Part shown: piece after piece, positions 13,826 through 28,079 of the stretch
How positions within the stretch are numbered: the first letter of the stretch is position 1
How the letters are laid out: the number at the start of each line of letters is the position of its first letter
NCBI GenBank assembly: GCA_013396655.1
Contig: WBMV01001023.1
Coordinates: forward strand, 24,218 to 88,217
Length of the DNA stretch: 64,000 nt
DNA from: Campylorhamphus procurvoides
Taxonomy: Eukaryota > Chordata > Aves > Passeriformes > Dendrocolaptidae
Reading direction: 5' to 3'
Program-made: the position numbers and the translations under genes
The notes under the pieces: generated by a model
What the model saw: the letters and a program-made list of their open reading frames with translations, nothing else
Database searches by the model: none
Told to the model about the DNA's origin: nothing

Positions 13826-14014
13826 TCAAAAGAGATATGACAAGCCTTGGTGTCCCAGGGCTTCAGAAAACTGACCAATACTACTGTTAAGGAACAACCA
13901 TCCACAGCCTTGAATATAGCCCAGACATTTTAAAGCCTTTTCTTGAAGAGTACTTTCTGTTCCAACTCTATTACAATTCCATAGTAATTCCAGGAAAAGA
14001 CCACTACATCTGAT
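13826..14014 (-). other. Possible exon of an unidentified minus-strand gene
   Basis: A strong acceptor-like sequence on the minus strand ('ggattttgtctcccag') is followed by an open frame of about 62 codons ending in a stop at 13826. The composition is helical and Leu/Cys-rich, with a Gln-Glu-Lys-Ala-Leu-Lys-Cys-Leu-Gly segment reminiscent of HEAT/ARM-type repeats. No clear donor is seen, so it would be a terminal exon or a chance frame. No family match can be claimed. Confidence 0.25.
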
Positions 14015-17000
14015 CTGGGAGACAAAATCCAGAAATTTCAATCTTTACTTGTCCCAGGAGTTCTCCAGACTTCAATTACATAAACATCTTAAAAGGCAGG
14101 TTAAAACTTTGAAAATAAGCCAGATTGTTTTTAAAATATTTCAGTTTAAGCATTAGAAGATATTATTACAAATAAATGTTATTACATCATATTTTCCACT
14201 GTAAAAAGGAGCAAGTCTGTGAAAGGCCTGCTAGCTTAAATACCATTATAATATAGACCAACCCCAAAATATTACTTAGTGGTATTTTGGTAGGGTACTG
14301 TCTGAAAATATTCAATTAGACTACATGCTATTTCCTCCTCTTCTCTATGTAAGAGCCTGATCTAGCACTATTAGTCATCACAGTGTGTCTGTCAGTTGAT
14401 TGTGAAATGCAATAGGTAAAATTCCAAAACCTGATTTTTTGCTTGTTGTTCCTCAATTTATATTTAGGTCATAAGCAAAGACAATATAATTTTTGGATGA
14501 AGCTGAACTGTGAAGCTTGTGATTTTTTTCACTTTGAAGATTAATTTTTTCTGTCATGTAGCTGTATAATAATGGGTCACTTAAAGACTGTAAGTACCAT
14601 AAGCTGCTTCTTTCCAACAAATGCATTGCACTATATATTTTAGAGGGCCATATTTAAACTCATCATCTAATCAGCATTGCTTTCTTCAGCTGCTCAGAGC
14701 AATTCATTCATCAAGAGCTAACTAAGGCAGACTCAGTTACACCCTGCATAGTTCACAAAGTAAAAAAATAGAGAGTTACAGCTCTGATTTAGTGACACTT
14801 CATACAGATCTGCATTTACACATGGTATAAAGTGGTGGAAAACCAGATCCAGTCATATTAACATAAAAATTTCTGTCTGTGAGTGAATCCAATAAGCTGC
14901 TGAAAACCAAACCAAAGAAAGAACTACCCAAACCACACAATTAGTTGAACTTAAGCAAAAAGTTCACTTCAAACGTATTTCCCTTCTTTTCTTCTGGATC
15001 TCTCCTGGTTTGCCTGTAAGTCAGTGCAAATTTTTAAAACACAGTTTGTTTTAGATAATAACTTATAAGCACTGTTTAAATCTAGCAGGCCAGGAAACAG
15101 GACCACTACTTTCAAATGCCATTTCCACGTGGAATACTACTTGCCCATATCTCCACTGGCTTTATATATTCTGTAAGTATCTTCGGCCTGTATCCCACAC
15201 TTAAAACATAGTTCAACAAACCCCTGATGGGAATTGTGATGTAAAAGTGATTGCATTTTGCTTCTTAGTTTCTGTGGTCCAGGAACAGCATGCTCTTAAA
15301 CAACAGCAATATCAAAATGAGAAGGCATTATCTCCCACTTCAGCTGGGGAGTCTGCTTTCAAGGAATCAAGTTTGTTTATCAGCACTTATGAATAACTTC
15401 TGAAATATGAAAACACTTAATTACTAAAACCTTAAAATAACAACACTATCATCTTCCTCCTCCCTGATAAAATTCAAGCTAATTCACAGCCTAGGATAGG
15501 TTGTTTAAAGATTAAGAATCCTTATGTCTCTTAGCACAGCTGGGCAAGCAATGCCAAAGAAAGATAAAATCCAATTTTGAAAATTTACACTGGTGGTTTA
15601 ATGACTTACTCGAGAAGCAGACTGGGCTTAAAGAGGCCACCACAAATGTTAGTTGCTCTAGGGCAGCAAAGCACAAGGGATGCAATTCAGAAAGACGTTT
15701 CCTCTAGTGCAGAAAAATGTTGATTGATACGGTTTGTAAGAGGCCAGAAATTTTTAAGCACTGGGAGAACGAAGATGTCCATTCATGACCTTACATTTCT
15801 GCAGAGGTGGCATTCAGGTTGCATCTGCTGCCCTCAGCATAAGTTCTGTTGCTCTATCCAGTATCTAGTCAGTGTCAAAATCCTAAGTAGCTTCAGAAGG
15901 AGGGATCCAAACTTGTCTCAGTCCTCTCTTGTCCCAGTCATGTTCTCCCACCATGTCTATATCACAAACCCTCTTGTGCCCTGTCCCCTTGGCTGTACAA
16001 ACCCTGTAGTCTCCAGTAGTGAAGGGAAACAGGAAAAGTCTCTACTCCAGCCTCCTTTACAGACTAAGGGACACAGTCTGTAAGAGCTCAGCAGCCCTCC
16101 CTTAAAGTTTGCTGGCAAAACAGGCCAGCAGGTTATTCAACATAATTTGGATGCAACTTTTAGGCTCAGAAAGCCTACAGGGCAGAGGAGCAAAGGGTTA
16201 TGTGTAGGGGGAAATATCCTTTTATTTTCATGTCGTCCTTAAGCCTTTTCTGTGACACAAGTCAGAGATGAGGCTGTGGCACTAGAGCTGCACTGAACTG
16301 CACCTTTGATGTCCTTCAGCACAGCCCATCTCCCGGGCCATAGATCTCCACCTTTGCATCACCCAAACAGTGTAACCCTGCTCAGTTTGATCCTCCTTGA
16401 ATTTATAAGTGCAAATATGAACAAGGTTCTCCTGCAAAACTGAAGTCACTTTTCCAATCCTGTTTATGTAGAGGATGCAGCCTGAAAGGAAACTGTAAGA
16501 ATTCTGTGGTGGGCACCATACTTTAACAAGGAGCTAGGAATTGAAATCCTAACATGGACCAGACCAGCCAACCTTCCAGTGACTTACTCTGATCCCTGCA
16601 GAGCAGGAGGATGTGACAGAGCCAAATCCATAACGGCATAAAAGCCAACAATTTCTCTGCAGTACCACCACTGCATCATCCCAAGCTCTCAAAGCAGTCA
16701 CTGTTAGTTTTACTGGTTCACACTCATATTGTTATCAGCCAAAAGAACCTGAAGCATTTTCAGCCAGTTCATTAAAACTGATCTTAGAAATCCCAGTTTC
16801 TTCCATACTCCATACTGCAGTTTTTAAACGGATTCCTGCCTCTTGCACACTAGAAGCAACAGTATTTCATTTGTACATGTGCTGTTCATGTCCTTCAGTG
16901 TCCCTTGGCTTGTTTCCCCTATAATACAGCTACATCCAAAAAATAGTGAAGCTGGCTTGTTTTCTCCTTATGTATTGTCAACTTATAAAATGATTCTCAA

Positions 17001-20000
17001 AACACTCACTAGGCACATGCACTAAATAACACTTGGTTAAGGGCAGGAGTCCAGCTCCCTCTCAGAGGAAGAGCCTGCACTACTAGATAAGCCTTGAAGC
17101 ATGTCTAAGCATGTGCTCCCTGCTCCCATCCTGAACTTTCTTGAGGTGCTCTTTCCTACTTGAAATTGTAATGGCTGCCAGCTTTGCACCAGAAGCAGAG
17201 TAAGCAAAAACTCCAACTGAGCAATGCTGTGCAGATTACAGTTCATCGAATCAGTGGTTCCAAGTCACTGGAAAAGCTTCAACCATGGAAATGGTGAAAG
17301 AACTATATTAGCTAGGAGAAAAGTTGAAGCCCTAAAAAAAAAAAAAAAGGGCAAAAAAAACCCCCAAACCCGAACAACCAGTATATAAACATGGCCCAAA
17401 CCAGACAACTGCAGGCTTGGATTCACATACTTACATGGTCTCAGTAGTCCTGAATTCAAACGTGCAGTTTGTTGACGAAAAAAATGCACTGCTGACTCTT
17501 GTGGTCAGTGGTGTATTCTCACAGGCAGCAAACACAATTAACTGCAGCTGCACCTGCTGAGAAGCGGTTCTGGGGACCAAATGAACAAACACCCTAAAAA
17601 TGCTTCTTTAGTGCAGAGAGGATGCAGATGAATGCTGACAAACATAGCATCTGCTATTCAATGCCCAAGTTAGATCTTTGTCTCTGGAGAACTTGCAATT
17701 AACACTCTACTCCCACTTCTTATGGCTGAGGAAAACTGGGGAATTTCTGTTCAAAACCAGCTTCGTCCAACCTCTGCTTACCCCATTGTACTAATGATTC
17801 AGTTCTGCAGTGCCACACCGAGTGCCAACGTAGTCCTTACTTCTTTCCGGCAACAGAAAAAGCAACTGCCAGGTATCTTCTACAGTTGCTTCACAGCGAT
17901 CTCCTGATCTGCCCATCATATACATATGAGTCATTTATGAGGGGCAGGCAGTTAAGTCTGAGGAAACCGACCCAAAAGTCTGACATTTTCGGATCGGATG
18001 AAGGTAACATGCATCTTCACACATGGCATACCATCTCCCCAGCTTGCACAACTTCTGAGACAGCACTTGTGAACTTTCAAAATGGGAGGGCTCCAACAGA
18101 AAGACAGACTAATCCCAAAATAGGAAACATGTTGGGATGTCTGTGGTAGCAACTGGAATCAATATCTGCTCAAACTTTTCTGACAAAGCAACTTTTGGGT
18201 AGCATTCACACAGCTGGAAAGCAGCACTCCACCAAAACCTTTTATGAGCTTTGCAGTGTAAAACAAACACCCGTTCTCCCAAAGCACAACCTAGGGATCA
18301 GTGAAATATTCCACAACCCATGGAGCAGACTTCCTAACCCAGCTCCCATCCTGAGAGCAAGGCCAGCCTCAGCATCAGCAGTCTTCTGGATATTACCAAA
18401 CCCAGTCTACAAAGAAGAAAACAAAGCAGAGATTTCTAACTTTTTTAAGGAGCTTCATAGTTAGTGAAAATGAATCAAACTTTTCCATGTCTCTTCTGCC
18501 TTTCAATGGCAGGCATCTGAGTGAAACACCAGAAGACAACTCCAATCATACACTTGTTCAGAAGATGTACAAACGTGCCATTTGGTTTTGGTGTTAACAC
18601 CCAGACTAGTTTGAAGCATGTATTTTGAAGGTTAAAGTTCTAACAACAGGATTCAGCAAAACCAACAAGCTAATAAACTTTGAGGCTCTGATATATCTGT
18701 TTGATTGCACAGCACTGCACACAACTCATCTGTTTTACATTTTTCCTTCTCTTACTTAAGTCCCAGTTTAGCAACCTTTCATAAATATAAAACCAAGTTG
18801 TATGGCTGCCAAAATATAAATATTTGCCAAATTTTTTTCAATCCTTTTAAACAATCTTCTGTTACAACACACGTACCTTGTGGACAACAGCATGACAACC
18901 AAGTAAAGAATAAAGTACAATATTCAACTCACTGGGTTTTGTTTTGTTAAAAATAAAAAAGGCTACACAATTTACTTAAATGCTACATTAGTTCAGTGCC
19001 CTTTATCTTGGCTTTTTTAAACTACAAGCAAAATCTATAATCCAGTAAACTTAATGGATAGGTTTTCGCCTTCATAGCAACAGCATATGTCATATATCTC
19101 CAATCATCTGAAACATCCTAAGTGACATACACAGAGGGGAGCAAATCCTGCAACCACAACAGCGCAAACCCGTTTTCTTCCCATCCTTTCTATTTGTATA
19201 GCTATTCTACAAATATTTTATTTTACAGTTGAAACACTAGTTATTTAAGCATGAGGTATGTGAGCTAACCCAATAAGAGACTAGGTGAAGCAAAGATTAA
19301 CTTCATTTAACATGAGCAGAGAAAGTTTAAGAGGTGGCAAAGCATCTAAAAACAGTTTTAGGAATTTGTTTTAAATTAGATTGTGGTGAAAACTGTGGTA
19401 TGGTTTTAAAATAGATAGAAAAATAGAAATCTACACTTTCTAAAAGGAAATAATATATTTTAGCCTTTCTGTTCAGTTATTAACTGATACTATATAGCTG
19501 TTCCAAACAATGGAAAAGATTAAACTAAGGTTCCCTACAGTTGCTCAAATGAAAAACCATTCAACTTCACAAAAGTTTAGATTAAAATCCAAACCTCCAG
19601 ATTTCAAATCATCATTCTTTCAAATTATATTGTTTGGAGTGTACCCTGGACTACACTGTAGGGACTGCCCAAGGAGACCTGTTCACAAATTAAACACCTA
19701 TAATTTGTACCTACTTTGAAGAAAGCACAAAATGAGCATGAAAGCTATTTTCTCTGGAACTGGCTGGTCTTTGAACAGCAGCACTATTAAACACAAATCA
19801 GTCTACTAAATCTGAATACTATTTGTAAGTTATATATAATTAATTTCTAAATAAATAGCTAAAATTTTAATTACTATCTCCATGCAGAACAGTAGAAGAG
19901 ATTGCATAGCCCTTCTAGGGGGCTCAAAGTTACAGTCACCGTAACTTTGTCTACTTTGCACCTGCACTTTTAACTACTTGAACTGTTGAGTGTATCTGAG

Positions 20001-20392
20001 GATCTTCAAAGCCAGGTATATTTTGTGTGAAAGACACAGTTCAAGCTGCACTACAGTAAGAGCTGCAGAAAGTTACCAGACATAAAAACACATGCTGAAC
20101 ATGAAGTTAAGAACTGTCAGATGTTAAGGACAGTTTGGATACACAGAACAATCAAGAAATTTTCAGATGAGATAAAACAAAACAACAGTTCAATGAGTTG
20201 GAAAGACAAGTATAATTCCAGATGGCAACAAAGCTGTTCCCTGTGCCGCACCTGCTGTGGTGGCGGGATGCGAGGCAGCTGAGAGAAGGCCATTCTGCTG
20301 GAACTGAGCTGCAGGAAACAGAGTGGACATGAGATTGCTGGATTAATAAACAGCCCCTGCGGGGAAACCAAGCAAAGGCAGCTTCGAATTAC
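14015..20392. other. Unassigned DNA
   Basis: AT-rich sequence without a recognised gene or transposon. Several 60-120-codon frames exist on both strands, but none shows a domain, signal peptide or consistent splice signals. Confidence 0.55.
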
Positions 20393-20482
20393 CTCTGGTA
20401 GCAGATGGACAAGCAACCGAAGAGCTTGAACTGTTTGATTTTGCAGCAGTGTGAGGAAACAAACAGCTTCATTTTGTATGTG
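20393..20482 (-). other. Possible 90-bp exon of an unidentified minus-strand gene
   Basis: On the minus strand 'catgtttctag' is followed by exactly 30 codons ending at 'CCAGAG|gtaatt', a donor-like sequence. Both borders are phase 0. The peptide is Leu-rich, with Thr-Leu-Leu-Gln-Asn-Gln-Thr-Val-Gln-Ala-Leu-Arg-Leu-Leu, and looks like an alpha-helical HEAT-type segment. It lies downstream of the CpG island at 25.3-25.9 kb in minus orientation, so it could belong to a transcript starting there. The protein is not recognised. Confidence 0.3.
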
Positions 20483-23400
20483 CTAGAAACATGTCACAGC
20501 AGGAGAAACTAACTGCAAATGCCACAGGAAACTGTATCACACAGAAATATTTCCTAAAGGTCTGGAAATGACACATTAGCCTCTGCAGGGGCAGTGAGAG
20601 ACCACTTTGTGGATAAAAGCCGTTGATGTAAAAAGAAGACCATCAACAAGGAGGAAAAGAGCAATCCTAAAAGAAATTACAAAGGTAGGTTATAAGGATC
20701 TTTGCTCATTTTCTGATCAGAAAATAAAGCATAAAGTACTTATTTCTGATAGACGAACACTGAAAATCTAGTGCAGGGCACACTGGAAGAAGAAACAGCT
20801 CTTACAGATACTTACATGCGTGTCAAAAGCTAATGGGTGACTTGCATCATAGCTTACTTATAAATTTACCTGCATCATCAGTCTACGGTTCTAGACAGAG
20901 CTAATTTTGCACAGAAATAGACACTGGAAGAAGAAGCAGAACTCTGTTGACCGCTAGTGGATGGACAAGGCTGAAACAGGTCTCAAGAGCTTCTCAAAGA
21001 CAATCATTCTTCACTTTTAATCCAAATCCAAATCATCAGGTGTTCAAGCTCAAAATTAAATAGCTTCCTAATAACATTTAAATGAAATTAAATTAAATTT
21101 AAATGAAAATGTATTGTGCCTATGTAACCAAAAAGGAATAACTTCTAACCTTTTTAATGATGAAAGAATTTTCTCACAGGGCTGAGAAGCATCTGTCCAA
21201 GAAACAAAATAATCACTTGAAAATTTTCAAGCTATTACAATAGAAGTTGCAGTATTTGAAACAGAGCTATTATGTTACCTCAGCAGTACTGTCATTCACA
21301 AAAATAGCTAAAATATTTTAGCTACAGTAACACACAGGCTTTTCCCAAGTCTCCCCACACCATCTACCATATCTTAATACAACTTTGACACCAACATACA
21401 TTCTTCCTCTTCGGAAAATAACTCCATATGAGGTATTTCTCTTTTTTTTTCTTTTTTTTCCAAAACATGATAGTGGAAAATACAAAATTCAAGTCACAGA
21501 GCCTCTTTCTAAAGGTGGGTAGCTGATAATAGCTTCTTATTTAAGATGAGCCAAGTTAGCTCTGCTGTGCCTAACAGTTGCTTTCTAGCTGATGGACAAA
21601 AAACGTTACCTGTCAAAAAACACAAAAAAACCCCCAATTTCACCTGAAAAACAACAGAAGCCAATCAGGTCCTGGGCATTTCTTTTAAGAAACCACATTA
21701 AGCACACATAGCAGCCAAGCTGGTGTCACTGTGAAAATGATTGGCACCGAGAATTTTGTTGCTCACAGTGCATCCTCAAGCAACAAGAGCACATGCTGAG
21801 GTCAGAAGTTTCATCTGCTCAAAGAAAGCAGAGAACTCTCCTATGAAACAAAAGACTGAAGACTCTCAAAATTATGTACTCAAGGTATATTCTGGATGTT
21901 AAATTAATTAATAAGATTTTATCTATAGTATATGAAGGACAGACATATCCCTAGCACACATCAGGACTGCTTATATGACAGATCTTAGGCTAGCACCAAT
22001 TTTGGTGGCTGGATTAGTTAGCTGAGGAGGAAAATGCTCTTTTCCATCATAAATTATTTTTATGGACTTCTCGGATGCTTGGAGTGTTAGCACCAGGGGA
22101 AAAGACGACATGTATTACACATATTATTTGTACAAAACCTCAGACATATAAAATTAGATACATATTTACAGACTGTCAATAAGAAAGTTTATTGATCAGG
22201 TAAGTGGATCAATTCATGAGGAAATGCTGCCTACTCATGTCTATTTATGGCACTGCACATAACTCATATGCTCAACCCAGATAAGGAGAGCACATTGACA
22301 CAGTAGAATATATAGGTCCTCCACACCTCACCTTTCAGCCTCAGCTTGGGGGCACAAAAATTTAAGTTCTATAAATATACATTATGTACAAAAACCTATT
22401 TCTTATCCAGGTTAAAGAGGCACAGGCACTGACAAAGCTACATTTTGCCAACATCCTCTCCCCAGACACCAAAATCTAAAATCCTCCACCTTTTTCTTAG
22501 TCCACATGTTGCAAGTTGAGCCGGATAGATGATTCTTTAACCCAAGAGACAGTTTACAAACATGAGAAGACATACACCGTGGCCTAAAGTCCTAAGAATA
22601 TATCCTTTCTAATTGTCACATCAACAGGAGATTAAATACGTGTGCATTTTCTGAACACCAAGGGATTTTTTTTAAAAAAAGTATACTATTATTTGCTACT
22701 AGTATCACTTGAGGAGAATCTGCCACTTGCAGTATAGGACAACACAGACATAGGCAACACAATGAAAGAACAAAACCTCATGGTATAATGCATCATCCTC
22801 CTACTTGGAAGAAACTCAAACAGAAGCATAATGGACAAAGCTGGCACACTTTATATTAGAGATGTCTGCCTCATTTACTGGGTTCCTGGAGTTAGGAAAA
22901 TCAAAGTACCTGGCTTGAAATGTGGAGAAAGAAATTAATAAAAGAATTTACTGAAATGCTATCAAAAATCCAGCATTGAACATGCAAGTGTAAGTGGTGC
23001 TAAATAATATTAATTTTTGCCTGCACAAGCTTAACAACTGACCAGTAAAAAAGTGTGATCAATGTTTTTAAACATACTATGAACAGAACATTCCTTCAAC
23101 AATATTGTTTACACACAGTCATGACACAATATTATAGGTTTTGTGTTTCTCTTTACAACAGTTAAAATAATACAATGTGCAAAGACAACACAGTATCATC
23201 TCAGTTTCAAGCGCTGCTACTAAACAATGAAAAACGTACTGATGATTTCTAATAAAACAAAACTTCTCCCCTAATACAGCTGAACACCCTTTGTACTGGA
23301 AAATTCAATCTAAAATTTTCAAGCTAATTGTTTTCTTCAACATTTGTACTGGACTGACTGTTGGACTCTTGGCTCTATAACTGAATTTCATCCAGCTGAA

Positions 23401-25249
23401 TTAAGGCCAAAACAGTATTCATACTGTGCAAGGGAAGTTTAAATCCTGCTGGGGGAAAAAAATAAAAACAATTGCAGTTAACTTCGTCTGGTAAGGAGAA
23501 AAAAAAGGCAATGTAAGTAAAATGCTACTCACATGATGTGATAGTACCTCTATGAATACATTAGTACTTACACATTAATTTCCAAAACAGTTAAAAATTT
23601 GTGAGTTAAAACTATGACAACTTGACATATAAGGGTTTGGATTTTACACATTTCTTGCATTAATTACTTGAACACTAGTTATATGTTAATAACTATTATA
23701 CATACATATCACTAATGTTCAGCTGTGGGCATATGCGAGAAAACTTTCAAACAAAAATTAGGAATGTCTGAAAAGTTATTTCTCCATAAAGGAAGAAATC
23801 AATCCCATGTAAGCCTTTGTACTTAATAGTGTATATTTCCACACTGTATGTTGAATATAATAATAAATCTAAATGTTAAAAGATAATATTGAAACTACAC
23901 TGACACCTATAGTCAGTGTGCCAAGCCCCCTAGTTGACAAATTCATGAGAAATATACTTCACCCCTCCCCATATGACTCTATTCCTAAAGCTGGCATTTA
24001 AAAAGTGAGACAGGCAGATAGGAGGCTTGTGTCAATTCACACTAACAGAAGGACAAATGTCAAAGGCCTTAACACTATGCCACTCGAGTCATATATAAGT
24101 TTTCCTGCTAACTTCACAAAAGCAAGCCAGTGTTCACGGTCGTTATGTGTACAAAATCCTTCTGCCAATGTGAGGGACCAATCTCTGCACTTATAGCCCA
24201 CAGAAATTGTTCACGGCTTAATGCCATATTGGGATTAACTTTCCCACTGTAAGTTTATTTTGGTTTATTCGTTGGTTTTTAATGTAAGCATGCTAACAAG
24301 GTGTGAAAGCTTGTATTATTAGTGCCAAAACTCTGAGAAGCATCCACTGTGAAAAACTGTGGACAGTTTTTACAAAGGGGCTATGAGAAAGGAACAGAGA
24401 GATCTTGGCGAGATAGATGCACCAGTAACAGACTCATACGGCTTCCTTTAGTCAATCACTTAATGGTGATGCGCATCAAAGGCAATTTTTTGCATCTGGA
24501 AGCAAGGAAGTTTGATCATGATGCCCTCAAACCAGGAAAAAGTCTGCAAAACAATAAAATTTAATCTGAAAAGCCACCATTAATCAGAAACAGACTAATT
24601 TCTCATCATAGACAGTATTCAGTAAGAACATTCCATAGTTTGTAGGTTAATGAAAAGTTATTAACAAAAGATTTGTACAGCTCCAACATAATTTGAGGTA
24701 ACAGTTTTAGACGCTGGATTCCTATGCCTTGGAGGGACACAATGTTATATGGGATATATTCAATCAATAGCAAAAAACAATGTAGCAAGTAAAATGCTAG
24801 ACACAGCTTGTCTAAACTGTAGGAAACTGACATGTAATTTTAGAAGGGCACACCTGTGTTTAAATGAAACTACAGAAAACATATTCTAGCAAATAGCAGC
24901 TGCAAATACATTAATATCTTTAACGTTATAAAAATTCTTGTAACATGAGCAGCTAATACACAAAACTTGCAAGAAGTGAACATTCCTCATGAGAAGCTTG
25001 GAAAATATTACTGGTTCAGCATCTCTGAAACCTCATTCCTGTTCGACACCTCAGAGAGGACGGGATGCTGGTAAAGAGGTCTTGCAAAACAAGGCACTCC
25101 CTCAAACCAGAGATCATCTGAATCAATCACTGCTTTGCATTCTCACATATATTTTAGCTAAGTCCACAACTATAGTTAANGCAGGAAAGAGTTCATAGCC
25201 CAAGCCCTAACACCTGCCATTTCTCATCCTACTTGAATTTGTGTTGATA
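20483..25249. other. Unassigned DNA upstream of the CpG island
   Basis: No confident exon. Minus-strand frames near 24.0-24.2 and 24.6-24.8 kb look protein-like in places but lack convincing splice borders. A single N lies at 25180. Confidence 0.5.
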
Positions 25250-25870
25250 CCGAACGTTTCCTGACGGCGACAAGGCACGAAGGCGCGCCGTGCCGCAGCC
25301 CGCCTCCCCTGCCGGAGCCGCAGCCCCGCACCCGGCCCCGCTCCGGCCCGCCTCGCCAGCCGCACAAGTTTACGAGGACACAGGCGCTATGTGGCATTTA
25401 GGAGCTCCGCGAGGGCTACCAACGGGGCTGCCACGCCCGCCCGGAGGGGCAGAACAGGCTCCCTTCCCNNNNNNNNNNNNNNNNNNNNNNNNNNNNNNNN
25501 NNNNNNNNNNNNNNNNNNNNNNNNNNNNNNNNNNNNNNNNNNNNNNNNNNNNNNNNNNNNNNNNNNNNNNNNNNNNNNNGAGCCCCCCGCACCGGCACCG
25601 GCACCAGCACCGAGCGCTGCGGGGCCCGGCGGGCCGGCCCGCCCCGAGGACCACGGGGTGGGCGAGCGATGTCACGACACAGCCCCGGCCACCCGCACCG
25701 GCCCCGCTCCGGTCACACCGCCCCGGCACTGCCTGACCTTGGCCGGGGTCCGCAGAGTGCCCCGCGCAGCCTCGTCTGCCCGTGCTACGGACGTCTCCTT
25801 TTGCACTCACGTGAACAAAAAAGAAAAGAAAAAACCCCAAACAAACAAACAAACAAACCAGCGCGCCTTA
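25250..25870. promoter_or_regulatory. CpG island with internal gap (candidate promoter)
   Basis: Base composition switches sharply from AT-rich to GC-rich with dense CpG dinucleotides on both sides of a 111-base gap (25469-25579). Examples are the 'gaaggcgcgccgtgccgcag' stretch on the left and GC-rich CACC/CGGC repeats on the right. In birds such islands usually mark 5' ends of genes and are often under-assembled, as here. The frames crossing the gap have no recognisable domain, so I do not call a CDS. Direction is undetermined. A CACGTG E-box lies near 25808. Confidence 0.75.
25838..25858. repeat. (AAAC)n microsatellite
   Basis: Five tandem CAAA units at the right edge of the CpG island. 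Confidence 0.9.
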
Positions 25871-28079
25871 GTTGAACGCTCCCTGGAGATCTAATTTTTT
25901 GGCAATAATTTTTTTATTCTCCCTTTGAGGGTGATCCAAAGTAGCATCTTCTAGTCTCGCTTCCAACCTTGTCTTTGGAGAAGCATCTTAATGTTGGCAG
26001 TAACAAAGCGTTTACGTGGCTGCCTCCAGATCAATGAATGAATGAACCTGATAAAGCTCTGTGAGCCATTTTGAACTGTTACAAGAAGCCTGGTCTTTTT
26101 TTACTTCAGCGTGACCGTTTTTCATTAAAGTTGTTGATATGTGTGTAGAAGTTCATCTGGTAGGTCCGTCAAAAACAGTGCCTGGAAAGAGCCATGACTG
26201 AGACAAATTCAGTTTATCAGTTCACCTTGAGGTGAACAATTCCTAGGAGGACCAGCTCTGGTCCTGTATCCTCTGGTCCCTGCGTTCTCATTTAACAGCG
26301 TCTGTAACAGCTGGCTTTGGAAATAAAATTTCAGTGAACTAATAATAACCGTCCTCTCTCTTTCTAAGTTTCCAGAGCAAGTATAATGCGAAGCTCTCCC
26401 TTCAACCACAAAATAAAGGAACAATTTCTTGGAAAGTAAGTGAATATTTCTGAGGTATTTAAATATATTTTAATATTTAATCTATTATAAATATATAATA
26501 AATATATTTAATATCCTTTAAATAGATATTTAAAGGATATTTTGCTGACTCATGTTTTGCAATAGAAATAGCTCTTAAGGTGGGGTTTGACTGCAGAAGT
26601 GTGATCAGATGGTTGACCTTGAGGGAGATGTTGAATCTGATTTGAGCAATATATGAAAAAGGGTAAGGAGAAAGCAAACAGTCACTGAGGCCATTGCCAT
26701 TAAAGTTTTTGCAGTATTGCATCCTGCCTGTTAAGATGTTAATCTGCCCCTTCCAACATCACTGGTATTAGTAAACATGGCAAGGAAAAGACAAATCCAC
26801 ACTTCAAACATGGGGACATAAACCCCACTAATGACCTAAAGGTGAAAGATATTACTTTACATAATCTTCAAAGAAAAGGAAGAAATTATAGCAAAAAAAT
26901 CATGATTTCTAAAGAGCATTTCAGTAAGGAGCAATGAATGTTTTTATCAACATAATTGAGGCAAATAATTTTAAGGGGCAAAGTTATTCATGGGTTGCAC
27001 TGGTTACCTGGAAAACTGCCTCTGATTTTTCATCCATTTCACTATGTATTCTACCTTTTCTGAGAGAAAACTGAAGTATCTATCTTTTTGAAAAGTTAAA
27101 CATGTTGTTAATATTGCCATTAATCTCTTCTGGTCTCTAAAGCTTTGTGTGTAGCTCAGAGCAAAATAAAACAAATATCTGCAAATCCATTTAATTTTAA
27201 AATGTATTAATGTGTATAATAGTGCCTCAAACTACCTCTCAGTTATACTTTCTGCTCTACTGGAGAACTGTATATATCCGTCTCTTTGCTTACTAGAAAC
27301 TCATTGGCATTTTCTTCCACAAGTAATTAGAGCTTTTGTATCTTTTTTTTTTCCAATGCCCAAAGTAAGATGCTTCATAGTCTGAATTTTCAAACCATGG
27401 ATACTTCTTGTGAAACCTAGTCCACTCTAACATGTATCACATTAATCATGTTTGAAAAGGTTTGCCTCTATTTCTAATGCAATGTAACTGCTAAGATAAC
27501 CACCTTAAAATCTGTCATTGAGTTTCTATGGACTTGGGGAAACACAGGCTTGAATAATTTGGAGGGAAGTGGCATAGGAAAGGAGGCTTTTATGAGACAG
27601 GAAGTCAGAAACATTTATACAGCAACCTAAGAAACACAGAAGTTTGACATAAAAGAAAAAGGTAGTTTTTAGAGCTTTTCAGTGGTTTGAGACTTCTGCA
27701 TTTGTCTGTGTATTTGCTTGGGAAAAGTTTAATTTTAAAAAAAAAACCACCAAACTCTTCATTTATTGTGATTGGAGAGCTGCTTATTGTGGTTTAGCTT
27801 GAACCTACCATTTTAGTAATTTTTATTGATTTGTAAACAATAGCAGTCTATAAATCAAAATCAGAGTGCCCATACAAAATTTTGTTCCTATCTAAAAAAA
27901 ATTAAAACCGCATTCATGGTCAAATTACTGAGATCCTTACACATAACAAGTCTGAACTGACAAAGAAAGTAGATTCTAGAAATCAAATACTTTAAAAGCT
28001 TAAGAGGCACCAAGTACAATGAAAATAAAAGGCAGTGCCAGGATACAGAAAAATATCATCTTTGCTCTTTTATTCACAG
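25871..28079. other. Unassigned AT-rich DNA
   Basis: No gene recognised. It holds an AT-rich palindrome (26510-26541), listed separately. Confidence 0.55.
26510..26541. repeat. Near-perfect 32-bp palindrome
   Basis: Two 15-bp arms (26510-26524 and 26527-26541) are exact reverse complements around a 2-base centre (GA). It lies in an extremely AT-rich stretch and could extrude as a cruciform. No known element ends or genes flank it. Confidence 0.9.

Noticed and set aside
25290..25894. Pro/Ala/Arg-rich frames on both strands across the CpG island gap
   Set aside because: GC-rich sequence lacks stops by chance, the N run is translated as unknown residues, and no domain is visible on either side.
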